Shown here: one piece after another, positions 15,480 to 22,733 of the stretch
Numbering within the stretch: the first letter of the stretch is position 1
How the letters are laid out: each line of letters begins with the position of its first letter
Source: Bryobacterales bacterium
Lineage (GTDB): Bacteria > Acidobacteriota > Terriglobia > Bryobacterales > Bryobacteraceae
Reading direction: 5' to 3'
Assembly: GCA_020853155.1 (NCBI GenBank)
Contig: JADYZL010000002.1
Location: 1 to 24,319 of the forward strand
DNA length: 24,319 nt
Position numbers and translations under genes: made by a program
The notes under the pieces: model-generated
The model's input: the letters and a program-made list of their open reading frames with translations, nothing else
Told to the model about the DNA's origin: nothing
Database searches by the model: none

Positions 15480-16469
15480 TTAGAGGTCCCGGACACAGCG
15501 AAAACTGATGTTTGTGGTGGCGCTGTCCGGCGTATTGGAGGTTCGGGCGGCGACGCGGTAGCGGTTGCAGTAGCTCTTGTGGCAGAGGTAACTGCCGCCC
15601 TTCATCACCTTGGCGCTCCCGGCGCCCGGTCCTTGCGGATTCCGCCGCGTGGCGGTGATATGGTGCGTGGGGTGAAACCAATCCGCGCACCATTCCCAGG
15701 CGTTCCCCGTGATTGTCGAGAGTCCGTAGCCATTCACCGGAAAGGCATCGGCGGGGGCCGTACCCACGTAGCCGTCTTCGGCCGTGTTGGTGTGAGGGAA
15801 TTCCCCCTGCCAGATATTGCACAGATGCCGGCCGCCGGGTGTGAGATCGTCGCCCCACGGGTACGTCTTCTGCTCCAATCCTCCACGGCTGGCGTACTCC
15901 CACTCGGCTTCCGTGGGTAACCGTTTCCCGCGCCATTCGGCATAAGCCGCGGCATCGTTCCAACTGACATGTACCACCGGAAAGTGTTCCCGTCCGTCCA
16001 CGGACGAATCCGGTCCTTCGGGCGTCCGCCAGTGCGCGCCGTTCACCTTGCACCACCATTCCACACCGGGAGCGGTGGCATCGACCAGAACCGCATAGCG
16101 CTCCCTGGGGATGTGGAGCTGGAAGACAAAAGACCAGCCGAAGCGTTCGGCTTCCGTGACATACCCGGTAGCCGCAACGAACTCCTCAAACTGAGCATTC
16201 GTCACGGGAAACCGGTCCATGAAGAAGGCGTCCAGGGTTACCTCCCGGATCGGCCCCTCCCCATCCTGGGGAAAGCCCTCATCGGATTCCGTACCCATGA
16301 GAAACCGGCCGCCATCGAGCTTCACCATGTCTTCGAGCGAGCCCGTGGTCGCCCGCCGCCGGTGTTCGGAGGCCTGGATGGAGGAGACCAGCCGTTCCGC
16401 GCGATCCTTGCCCGGCACGCAGCAGGGGTGAGGGCGATCAACAGACAGGATCCTGGGGAACTCCGCCAT
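15480..16469 (-). CDS. formylglycine-generating enzyme (SUMF1/FGE family)
   Basis: This 329-residue protein has the FGE fold from ~residue 47 to the end. FGE oxidises the cysteine of a CxPxR motif in sulfatases to C-alpha-formylglycine, using copper and O2. The active-site block GGSYLCHKSYCNRYRVAAR carries both redox cysteines, C296 and C301, and is followed by SNTPDSATTNISFRC, closely matching true FGEs rather than the many Cys-less FGE-sulfatase paralogues. Other family marks are GGRFLMGT, FPVTNAQFEEFV, VSWNDAAAYAEWRGKRLPTEAEWEYASRGG, NIWQGEFP and GNAWEWCADW. There is no signal peptide, as expected for cytoplasmic bacterial FGE. The N-terminus holds C16-C17-V-P-G-K. It starts 9 bases after the parvulin stop and is the last gene of a three-gene unit. 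No sulfatase gene is in the window. Confidence 0.95.
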   Translation of the reverse strand: MAEFPRILSVDRPHPCCVPGKDRAERLVSSIQASEHRRRATTGSLEDMVKLDGGRFLMGTESDEGFPQDGEGPIREVTLDAFFMDRFPVTNAQFEEFVAATGYVTEAERFGWSFVFQLHIPRERYAVLVDATAPGVEWWCKVNGAHWRTPEGPDSSVDGREHFPVVHVSWNDAAAYAEWRGKRLPTEAEWEYASRGGLEQKTYPWGDDLTPGGRHLCNIWQGEFPHTNTAEDGYVGTAPADAFPVNGYGLSTITGNAWEWCADWFHPTHHITATRRNPQGPGAGSAKVMKGGSYLCHKSYCNRYRVAARTSNTPDSATTNISFRCVRDL

Positions 16470-16478
16470 ACTCGTAGC

Positions 16479-17339
16479 TTATCCCGCCGCCGCTACCTTG
16501 CGAATATCCGCTTTCTCCTTCAATGCGTCCACATAGCGCTCCATCTCTTCGCGCCGCGCTTCTTCGTAGAGATGCTGTTCAATCTCTCCACGCACCTCAT
16601 TCAGCGGCCGAATTCCCTCTGGATGCCGGGCGATCAAGCGCGCGATGTGGAAACCGAAAACAGTGCGGAAGACGGGCGAGTGCTGCCCCGGCTGAAGCGC
16701 GAAGACCGCTTCATCGAACTCTTCCACCATCGAGCCTCTTCCAAACGTGCCGAGGTCGCCGCCTCGTCCGGGGCAATCGGAAACGGAGTCGGCCACGGTC
16801 GCGAAATCTTCGCCGGCGGCCAACCGGCGTTCCGCTTCGGCGATCCCCTCGCGCGCGGCTTCTTCCGTGGCGTCTTCGTTCACGTGCTTCACGATGTGCG
16901 CGGCTTGAATCGTTTCCGGTGTCAGAAATTCTTCCCGGTGTTTCCGGTAGAACTCCGTCACAGCCTTCTTATCCGGTGTCTTCGCATTCTCCGCCACCTT
17001 GGCCAGCAGCCGCTCAACGCGAATCTGCGTTTCGACGTCGCGCTTAAAGGAATCCGACCCCGCTTCGGTATCGCTGCCCGCTTCCGCCGCCTGGTACGGC
17101 CTCATCGCCTGGATGGCGTGGAGAATCTCTTCCTCCGTCACCACCAACCCGCTGCGCACCGCCTCCTGCCGAAGCAGCGCCTTCTCAATGACGTTTTCGC
17201 GGGACCATTCCCAGAGTTGCCGTTCGGCTTCCACCGGGTCGAGATCCGTCATCACCTGCTCAAACTGCGGACGCAGCAGCGCCGCCTCCTTGCGGATCTC
17301 GCTCTCTTCGATCAACTCCCCATTCACGGCAAACGGCAT
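16479..17339 (-). CDS. PpiC-type (parvulin) peptidyl-prolyl isomerase without signal peptide
   Basis: This is a 286-residue protein from the chosen ATG; an in-frame GTG at 17357 would add six residues (MGVWEP) and lie five bases after the upstream stop. The N-terminal ~130 residues are a helical SurA/NifM-like chaperone region (PFAVNGELIEESEIRKE). The parvulin domain spans ~140-245, beginning IQAAHIVKH and including DFATVADSVSDCPGRGGDLGTFGRGSMVEEFDEAVFALQPGQ and FGFHIARL, all typical of PpiC domains. A helical tail follows. The lack of a signal peptide suggests a cytoplasmic foldase, unlike SurA or PrsA. It sits between a cell-wall dipeptidase lipoprotein and FGE, with only 9 bases to FGE. 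A role in folding FGE or its sulfatase clients is inference. Confidence 0.88.
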   Translation of the reverse strand: MPFAVNGELIEESEIRKEAALLRPQFEQVMTDLDPVEAERQLWEWSRENVIEKALLRQEAVRSGLVVTEEEILHAIQAMRPYQAAEAGSDTEAGSDSFKRDVETQIRVERLLAKVAENAKTPDKKAVTEFYRKHREEFLTPETIQAAHIVKHVNEDATEEAAREGIAEAERRLAAGEDFATVADSVSDCPGRGGDLGTFGRGSMVEEFDEAVFALQPGQHSPVFRTVFGFHIARLIARHPEGIRPLNEVRGEIEQHLYEEARREEMERYVDALKEKADIRKVAAAG

Positions 17340-17362
17340 CGGTTCCCAAACCCCCACGTTCT

Positions 17363-17998
17363 CTAATCCGGCACATCCTTAAACGGCAGATCCATCACCG
17401 GGAAGCGCTGCCAGCCAAGGTAGTCGAAGTGCCACCATTCCGTTGGCAGCGCGGCGAAGTTGTGACGCTCCATGATGGTGCGCAACTTCTGACGGTTGAT
17501 GAGGATCCCCGCGGGAAGGTCGATGTTGCTGTAATGGGCCTTCTCGCTAAAGTCGTCGAAGTCGGTGGGCATTTCCACCCGTTTGCCGTAGCTATCGAAC
17601 ATCCCCACATCGATCGCGGCGCCCCGGTTGTGCCGCGAACCCTTCGCCGGATTCGCCACGTAATCCTCGTTCGGCACGATCTCCCACATCTTCTTCTGGA
17701 TGGCGAGAGGGCGGTAACAATCGTAGATCACCAGCTCCAGCCCATCCGACTTCAAATCGCGTTGCACCTTCGCGAGCGCTTCCACCACCTCCCGCCGCAG
17801 AATGCATCGCGCTTCCGGATACAGCGTGCTCTTCGTGAAGTTGTTCGGCGTCGCGTAGCGGATTTCGAGCCGGACGCCGGGAATCGCATCCCTCACGTCG
17901 ATCAGCTCGGCGGGATCGCCGGGGCCGCATCCCGCCAACAGCAGAATTCCGGCCATAACCAACCATCCGAGCCTGCCGAAATTTCCAAGAACCCGCAT
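17363..17998 (-). CDS. ddpX: D-alanyl-D-alanine dipeptidase-like lipoprotein (VanX/DdpX, peptidase M15D)
   Basis: This 211-residue protein has a lipoprotein signal: hydrophobic core then LLLAGC with C24 as the lipidated cysteine. The rest fits zinc D,D-dipeptidases: the S121-x-H123-x2-G-x-A-x-D130 motif (SRHNRGAAID) gives two zinc ligands, E187-W-W-H190 supplies the catalytic base and third ligand, and R96 (DCYRP) matches the transition-state arginine. Such enzymes hydrolyse D-Ala-D-Ala, either to recycle cell-wall peptides or, with VanH/VanA, to give glycopeptide resistance. No vanH or vanA lies here, so a turnover role at the outer or inner membrane is more likely. It is the first gene of the ddpX-parvulin-FGE unit and is divergent from the gene at 18206. 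Confidence 0.9.
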   Translation of the reverse strand: MRVLGNFGRLGWLVMAGILLLAGCGPGDPAELIDVRDAIPGVRLEIRYATPNNFTKSTLYPEARCILRREVVEALAKVQRDLKSDGLELVIYDCYRPLAIQKKMWEIVPNEDYVANPAKGSRHNRGAAIDVGMFDSYGKRVEMPTDFDDFSEKAHYSNIDLPAGILINRQKLRTIMERHNFAALPTEWWHFDYLGWQRFPVMDLPFKDVPD

Positions 17999-18205
17999 GA
18001 CAATTCATCATGCCACATCGCGATTTGTCCCCACTCGCTCCCGCCCCCGGGCGGCGAAATTGCACCCTCTGGCCGCAAGCTGGACTCTGCGTGTGCGAAT
18101 TCGTTAGAGTAGGCTCTTCCGGCGCGGTTCGAGAGCCGCGATTTCGCACGGCGGCGAGTACTATCCCGGAGCCGTGTCCAAGAAAACAGGGGAAAGGGCG
18201 CCAAC
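17999..18205. promoter_or_regulatory. 207-bp divergent promoter region
   Basis: This region must hold promoters for the ddpX operon and for the orphan gene at 18206. A TACTAT at 18159-18164 could be a plus-strand -10 box, without a clear -35. AAAGGG, seven bases before ATG 18206, is a good ribosome site. Confidence 0.35.
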
Positions 18206-19489
18206 ATGAGGACTCCACTCAACGTAAAGCTTTACCGCTCGGATTTGCCGATCGTCGAAGAGGCCGCGGCCGCTTCCGTGCAGGAGGCTGCCGAAGCCGG
18301 AGGGGGCGTGCTGCGCTGTTTCCCCAGCTTCGTGGGCCGCAAGTTTTGCCTGCCCGGCAAGAACCTCGAACTGGCTGACGAGGATTACTTCCCGGAAGGT
18401 CCGCACGGCTGGGCGATCGATGAACGCTGGAACGGCAGCGCCATCCTCGCCGACACCGGCAACGGCATCCATGGCGAAGGGCTTTGCCATTTCCACCACC
18501 CCGACGGCTACCTGATTCCCATGGACGCCGCCGTCCACTCCGCGCCCGCCTTCATGGTGGGTCCGCTCTACCGCACCCTGGGCGGCACGGGTTTCTACAA
18601 CAAGGAATTCGACAATCTCTACCCCCTCGGCCACCACATGCACCCGTTCAAGCCGGAAGCCTATAACTTCAACGCCTGGCGCAACAAGCGCTATCGCAAC
18701 GATTGCCATACCTCCGTGGGATTGATGGAGTACTTCACGGAAGAGATGCTGGCCGAGTGTGTGCGCGACTTCATCGCCGGAAAGAACAACTACATCCGCA
18801 GCCACGCCCGCAATCTGCTTATCCGCATGGGCACCGGCTTCCTTACACCCACCCGCCTTCTGCACGGCCCCGCCGCCGTCAACACCGAAGAGCCTCAGCG
18901 CGATCGCGACGATTTCCGCTTCTACCAGAGCCACGTGCTCGCGCCCGAGGGCGAAGTGTTCCTGGGTCAGGACCTGCTCTACCGGCATCTGGACGAATCG
19001 CTCGAAGGGGAAGATCGCGTCCAGCGCCTGGTCTCCGATATCGATCTGCGCGCGAACAAAGACCCCTTCGTCATTGAGAAGCACCTCCTACTGCCGATCA
19101 TCGACAACGAAGCCAGCCAGGGCGGCTTCCATGACGAGTGGCGCGTCTACGGCAAGCCCAATGGCGATGAACTGTTCAGCTTGCGGCAGTTCGAACTGGC
19201 GCCCGGCGCGGAAACCATGCTTACCGGCCCGGCGGCGCTGTGCATTCTGCACTTCAGCCATGGCACGGGCACGCTCGGCAAGCACAAGGTAGAAGTGAAA
19301 TCGGGCATCCGGCTGGGCGAAGCGCTCGACGACGAGTTTGTGATTCCCTACGATTCGGCGAAGACCGCGGGCGGCGTGAAACTCGTGAACACCAGCAAGA
19401 CCGAGCCGCTCGTGGGGACGCGGTGCTGGGGGCCGGAAGCCTGGGGCCACAAACTGCCCAAGGCTCCATTCGAGACCTGGCCGCGCTAA
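18206..19489 (+). CDS. unknown His-rich protein, possibly cupin-fold, 427 aa
   Basis: AGGGGAAAGGG lies upstream of ATG 18206. I do not recognise the family. The protein is soluble with no signal peptide. The first half has two His clusters: H95-F-H97-H98 after a GIHGEGLC segment, and H143-H144-M-H146-P followed by KPEAYNF. Such H-x-H patterns resemble metal sites in cupins. The last ~110 residues (FELAPGAETMLTGPAALCIL, then FSHGTGTLGKHKVEVKSGIRLGE) read like a beta-barrel with the turn pattern seen in cupin and mannose-6-phosphate-isomerase-like proteins. A metal-dependent sugar isomerase or dioxygenase role is only a guess. Several conserved-looking aromatic blocks (RFYQSHVLAPEGEVFLGQ) suggest a real, constrained protein. 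Confidence 0.8.
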   Translation: MRTPLNVKLYRSDLPIVEEAAAASVQEAAEAGGGVLRCFPSFVGRKFCLPGKNLELADEDYFPEGPHGWAIDERWNGSAILADTGNGIHGEGLCHFHHPDGYLIPMDAAVHSAPAFMVGPLYRTLGGTGFYNKEFDNLYPLGHHMHPFKPEAYNFNAWRNKRYRNDCHTSVGLMEYFTEEMLAECVRDFIAGKNNYIRSHARNLLIRMGTGFLTPTRLLHGPAAVNTEEPQRDRDDFRFYQSHVLAPEGEVFLGQDLLYRHLDESLEGEDRVQRLVSDIDLRANKDPFVIEKHLLLPIIDNEASQGGFHDEWRVYGKPNGDELFSLRQFELAPGAETMLTGPAALCILHFSHGTGTLGKHKVEVKSGIRLGEALDDEFVIPYDSAKTAGGVKLVNTSKTEPLVGTRCWGPEAWGHKLPKAPFETWPR

Positions 19490-19510
19490 CCCCGGCCCAC
19501 ACCGGAATGG

Positions 19511-19532
19511 CAGGCACGGTTCCGCCTGTTTT
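19511..19532 (+). terminator. short stem-loop with T-run after the His-rich gene
   Basis: CAGGC (19511-19515) pairs with GCCTG (19524-19528), extended by two G-T pairs, and is followed by TTTT. It may reduce read-through into the gene at 19577, which starts 87 bases after the previous stop. Confidence 0.4.
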
Positions 19533-19576
19533 GCGTCCGCGTTTCCGCGCGGGGGAGAATAAGGCAGGGAGTGCCG

Positions 19577-20545
19577 ATGATTTCTGGACGGAGCATATTT
19601 CTTAAGGGCGTTTTTCCATTTCTGGCCGTTGTGCTGGTGGCGTTCATCGCCGTGAAGGTGTTCGTGAAGCCCTCCGACGACGACCCCGTTATCATTGACC
19701 CGGCCTTGATGGTGCTGGTTCCTCCGGAGACCCAAATGCTGGTGGGGATCCGAGTGAAGGAGATCACGAAGACGCCCGTCTATTCGATCCTCCGCCAGAA
19801 GAAAGTGCTGGAACCCCTGGAAGAATTTGTGGCTCGCACCGGCATCAACCCGGAGAAGCAACTCTATGAGATGCTGGTGACCTTCGACGGCCGGGAGAGC
19901 CTCGTGCTGGCGCGCGCCAAGTTCAATGAGGAAGCGGCGCTGGAGCCCGATATCAAGGGGCCCGGCATGCAACGCTTCGAGTATGGCGGACGCATGTTTA
20001 TCGGCAACGAACAATTTGCGATCGCTTTTGTGAACTCCTCCACCGGCATGCTCGGCTCCACCGCCTATCTGAGGAGGACCGTGGACCGGTTGAACGCCGG
20101 GACCCTGGGAATGCCCGCCTGGTTCAAGGCGCAGCAGCCGAAGATCACTCGCGCGAATTACGTCTGGATGATGACGCGCGGGCTCACCCCGGAAATGCGG
20201 GCTTACCTGCCGGCGCAAGGCAACGCTTCCAACCTGCTTCGTTTGCTCGATGGCATGCAGGGTTCGAGAATCGCCGTGGATCTGCGTAACGATATTGTCA
20301 TCCACGCACACGCGGACATGGATTCCCCCGCCTCCGCCGAACAATTGGCTTCCGCCCTCAAGGGCTTGGCCGGTCTGGCGCGGCTCACCACCTCGAATGA
20401 GAACCTTGACCTGCTGAAGGTGTACGACAGCCTGGAAACCAAAGCTACGGAATCCCAGGTGGATGCAAGTATCCGCATCCCCAGGGCTCAGGTCGAGAAG
20501 GTGGCGGAGAGCATGCCGGAAGGGGCACTCCAGCCGGCATTCTAG
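19577..20545 (+). CDS. membrane-anchored hypothetical protein, 322 aa
   Basis: GGGAG sits five bases before ATG 19577, so this start is preferred over the GTG two codons upstream. Residues ~9-29 form one hydrophobic segment (IFLKGVFPFLAVVLVAFIAV) with no clear cleavage site, suggesting a signal anchor with the rest in the periplasm. The body has a VPPETQMLVGIRVKEITKTP motif followed by EEFVARTGINPEKQLYEMLVTFDGRESLVLARAKF. I read it as an acidobacterial-style orphan with alternating strand-helix pattern and no catalytic motif. Later segments include AYLRRTVDRLNAG and RIAVDLRNDIVIHAHADMDSP. It converges on the CHAT gene with 15 bases between stops. No function is proposed. Confidence 0.78.
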   Translation: MISGRSIFLKGVFPFLAVVLVAFIAVKVFVKPSDDDPVIIDPALMVLVPPETQMLVGIRVKEITKTPVYSILRQKKVLEPLEEFVARTGINPEKQLYEMLVTFDGRESLVLARAKFNEEAALEPDIKGPGMQRFEYGGRMFIGNEQFAIAFVNSSTGMLGSTAYLRRTVDRLNAGTLGMPAWFKAQQPKITRANYVWMMTRGLTPEMRAYLPAQGNASNLLRLLDGMQGSRIAVDLRNDIVIHAHADMDSPASAEQLASALKGLAGLARLTTSNENLDLLKVYDSLETKATESQVDASIRIPRAQVEKVAESMPEGALQPAF

Positions 20546-20560
20546 TGAGTGTGGCGTGGG

Positions 20561-21703
20561 CTACAGATGGCTGACGGAGAGCGTAAAGCCTGCCCAGTGG
20601 TGCGGGTGCCGCCACTTCGGAATATCGCGCAGCCGGAGCGAGGCCTGCCAGCGCGCATCCCGAACGGAAGCGCCCCGGCCTAACTCCCCGTAAAACGCTT
20701 CGAAGAACAAGCGCCGTGCTTCCGCGGGAAGATTCCACTGGGGAATGAGGACATTGGAAATGCCAGCATAGTGAAGGGCGCTGCATACACGCTGCCAGCG
20801 TTCCCCCGTTTCTTCAGTTTCTTTTCCGGCGTATTCCACATCCAGCACGCCGAGCGCGCAGTGCGGAAAGGCGTGGAATGCGTGTCCGGAGAGCGGCAAG
20901 GCGGCGCGTTCCGCTTCGTCGAACGCCAGATGCAGCGGCGGGCAATGCACTCCGTTCGAGACCGACGCCCTGCAATGCAGAACATCCGCCTGGGAGGCGA
21001 ACTGTTGGACCTGTTCGCGGGTCGCGGATGCGCCGTGGATCGTGTCGTGGTTCGCGAACGCGGCGGCCGCGCATTCGCAATCGTTCCTTCCGGACGCACG
21101 CATCCTGCCTGCTTCCGCGGCGTCGCCGGCCGCCCCATCCACAATCAACAAACGGGCGTCGCGCGATATCGGCGCGGCCCTCCGCTTCTCCGCTTGCCAG
21201 GGGAAATTCGCCGCGTTCCAAATGGAAAATTGTTCCACGAGCAATCGCCCGTCCTCGGATTCCAGCAAGCCGACGGGTACGCAGCGGAGATCTCCCGAAC
21301 AATGGATCGCAATACTGCGGGAGGGGTCGAGAATCCGGGAAATCGGCCGAAACAGAGCCTGGTAAAGGCTGCGGCTCAGCCACTGAATTCGCCTCGTGTC
21401 GCTCTCCGGGCGCGAAAGAAGCGATAACAATTCACCGGAGATCGACTGGATGGCCGAGAGAGACAGCTCCGCTTCAAAGAAATGCATCCCCCGGTCGTCC
21501 GCCGCCCAGATCGAGATCGCATCCCGCACCTGGGCGAAGGATAAAAAGGTTTCCCCGGTGAGATTCTCAAGATGCGCTCGAAAGGATCGTTCAAGGCCGA
21601 ACGGCGAGGGCGTCCGCGTGACGTGACGCGCGGCGCCAGGCGGCAACCCCGCGGACGAGCGCAGCGGCGTTAACGGAATGCGGCTGGGGGCGGTAGTCGG
21701 CAT
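20561..21703 (-). CDS. CHAT-domain protein with apparently lost catalytic residues
   Basis: This 380-residue protein has no TPRs of its own. Residues ~50-375 follow the CHAT (caspase-like, HetF-associated) pattern: LSFAQVRDAISIWAADDRG; the SLYQALFRPISRIL block; CSGDLRCVPVGLLESEDGRLL; ATREQVQQFASQADVLH; a conserved Trp (IPQWNLPAEA); and the C-terminal WRHPHHWAGFTL (364-375). In active CHAT proteases a Gly-His-Gly lies after the LHxA strand and an S-A-C after a VVL strand. Here those places read HCRASVSN (243-250) and VLDVEY (286-291), so both the catalytic His and Cys seem absent by my alignment. It is therefore probably a non-proteolytic scaffold or a decaying gene. The start at 21703 has GAGAG eight bases upstream; the frame is open 30 codons further. 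The membrane-TPR gene lies directly upstream on the same strand. Confidence 0.8.
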   Translation of the reverse strand: MPTTAPSRIPLTPLRSSAGLPPGAARHVTRTPSPFGLERSFRAHLENLTGETFLSFAQVRDAISIWAADDRGMHFFEAELSLSAIQSISGELLSLLSRPESDTRRIQWLSRSLYQALFRPISRILDPSRSIAIHCSGDLRCVPVGLLESEDGRLLVEQFSIWNAANFPWQAEKRRAAPISRDARLLIVDGAAGDAAEAGRMRASGRNDCECAAAAFANHDTIHGASATREQVQQFASQADVLHCRASVSNGVHCPPLHLAFDEAERAALPLSGHAFHAFPHCALGVLDVEYAGKETEETGERWQRVCSALHYAGISNVLIPQWNLPAEARRLFFEAFYGELGRGASVRDARWQASLRLRDIPKWRHPHHWAGFTLSVSHL

Positions 21704-21883
21704 CACATCTACTCTCAGTACCGCCAAAAGGCGTTTGCTCCAGCGTCTCCCGTTGGAACGCCACAAGGCGTCATCTCGATGTCCGCTCCTCACAGCGAAG
21801 CATCTATCTGATATAGCGACGTCTCACCGTATCGGCAGCCAAAACATTACAGATGTGAGGTTCTAAGGAGGGAGCACGCCTCG
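21704..21883. other. 180-bp spacer between the TPR and CHAT genes
   Basis: This spacer lies between two same-strand genes that look like parts of one system. It contains the two related palindromes at 21721-21734 and 21758-21771. I see no TPR coding remnant in any minus-strand frame. Confidence 0.4.
21721..21771. repeat. pair of related imperfect palindromes
   Basis: CCGCCAAAAGGCGT (21721-21734) and ACGCCACAAGGCGT (21758-21771) match at 12 of 14 positions, and each is self-complementary in its arms (CGCC/GGCG). Their starts are 37 bp apart, 18-68 bases upstream of the CHAT start. They could be paired operator sites or two small RNA hairpins. Confidence 0.4.
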
Positions 21884-22696
21884 CTACGGCGCCTCGGATT
21901 CCAGCTCACGCAGCCGCACTTTCACCTCCGCGGCCCAGCCCGTATCCGGCTCCACCGCCAGAAACCGGATATACCGCTGCCTCGCCTGCTCTCGAAGCTT
22001 CGCGTGCTGCGCCACGGCCCCCGCATTGAACAGCAGCACGGGGTCGCTCGGATCCTCCTTGAGCGCCGCTTCGAATAGGTCGACGCTCCTCAGCAGGTCC
22101 TTCGTTTCCTTGGTGCTTTTGAAGAGCAGATAATTCCCATAGGCCAGAGCGCCGAGGATTTTCGGATCTTCCGGGGAGAAAAGCCGCAGCCGCTCCAGAA
22201 TGTCGATGGCCTGCAGCGGCTGCAAACGAACCAGGCAGATCTCCGCCATGGCGAATAGGGATTCCGAATCACCGGTTCCCTCCTGGATCTCCTTCTTCAG
22301 ATCATCCTCATAGACTGCCAGGTCCGCCGCCGTGAAGTCGTAGCCCTCATCCGGCGGGCGGATCGTCCGGAACGGGCGATAGCCCGCGCCCGGAAAGCGA
22401 AGATCGATCTGGCGGTGCTCCGTGGCATACGCGCGGATCACTCGATCGGAAGGGTCTCGCAGATCGATCTCGAAGAACCAAATCGCAAATAGGGCCGCGA
22501 ACGATACACTCGCCAGCGCAAGAATAACGGTGCCTGCGCGCCGCAAAACGGCGCTTGCGCCCAAGTCCTCGGAAACCGGAGGAGGCGGTTCCGGCGGTTC
22601 GCTCTCGCCCGTGCGAACGGGGAACTCGTGCTCCGGCAGAATGGGCGTTTCCTTCATGAAGCTGGTTTCTCTCACCATAGCAAAGTGCCCGCACAT
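21884..22696 (-). CDS. membrane-anchored TPR protein, partner module of the CHAT gene
   Basis: This is a 270-residue protein. Residues 1-54 are cytoplasmic with a Pro/Glu-rich stretch (ESEPPEPPPPVSED). A single membrane segment spans ~55-75. A signature follows at 95-110 (RQIDLRFPGAGYRPFR), then TPR-like helices from ~144 to 265, including SLFAMAEICLVRLQPLQAIDIL, LGALAYGNYLLF and PVLLFNAGAVAQHAKLREQARQRY. This arrangement (TM, R-x-I/E-x-R-x-P-G-x-x-Y-x-P, then a paired TPR block ending W-A-x-E-V) is how many large acidobacterial CHAT proteins begin, so this looks like the detached N-terminal half of one. ATG 22696 has GGAAG five bases upstream; MKETPIL (22657) is an alternative. It is divergent from zwf. 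Confidence 0.82.
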   Translation of the reverse strand: MCGHFAMVRETSFMKETPILPEHEFPVRTGESEPPEPPPPVSEDLGASAVLRRAGTVILALASVSFAALFAIWFFEIDLRDPSDRVIRAYATEHRQIDLRFPGAGYRPFRTIRPPDEGYDFTAADLAVYEDDLKKEIQEGTGDSESLFAMAEICLVRLQPLQAIDILERLRLFSPEDPKILGALAYGNYLLFKSTKETKDLLRSVDLFEAALKEDPSDPVLLFNAGAVAQHAKLREQARQRYIRFLAVEPDTGWAAEVKVRLRELESEAP

Positions 22697-22733
22697 GGCG
22701 GCTTCCGTTTAACCTGCGTGGTACCGTTTGGAT

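Noticed and set aside
17363..17998. Vancomycin-resistance cluster
   Set aside because: Only a VanX-type dipeptidase is present; no vanH, vanA ligase or VanRS pair flanks it, so a resistance cluster is not supported.
18161..20344. Two long minus-strand frames (307 and 418 codons)
   Set aside because: They mirror the two plus-strand orphan genes. The plus frames have ribosome sites and protein-like hydrophobic and aromatic patterning; the minus frames are Val/Gly/His/Arg-rich shadows.
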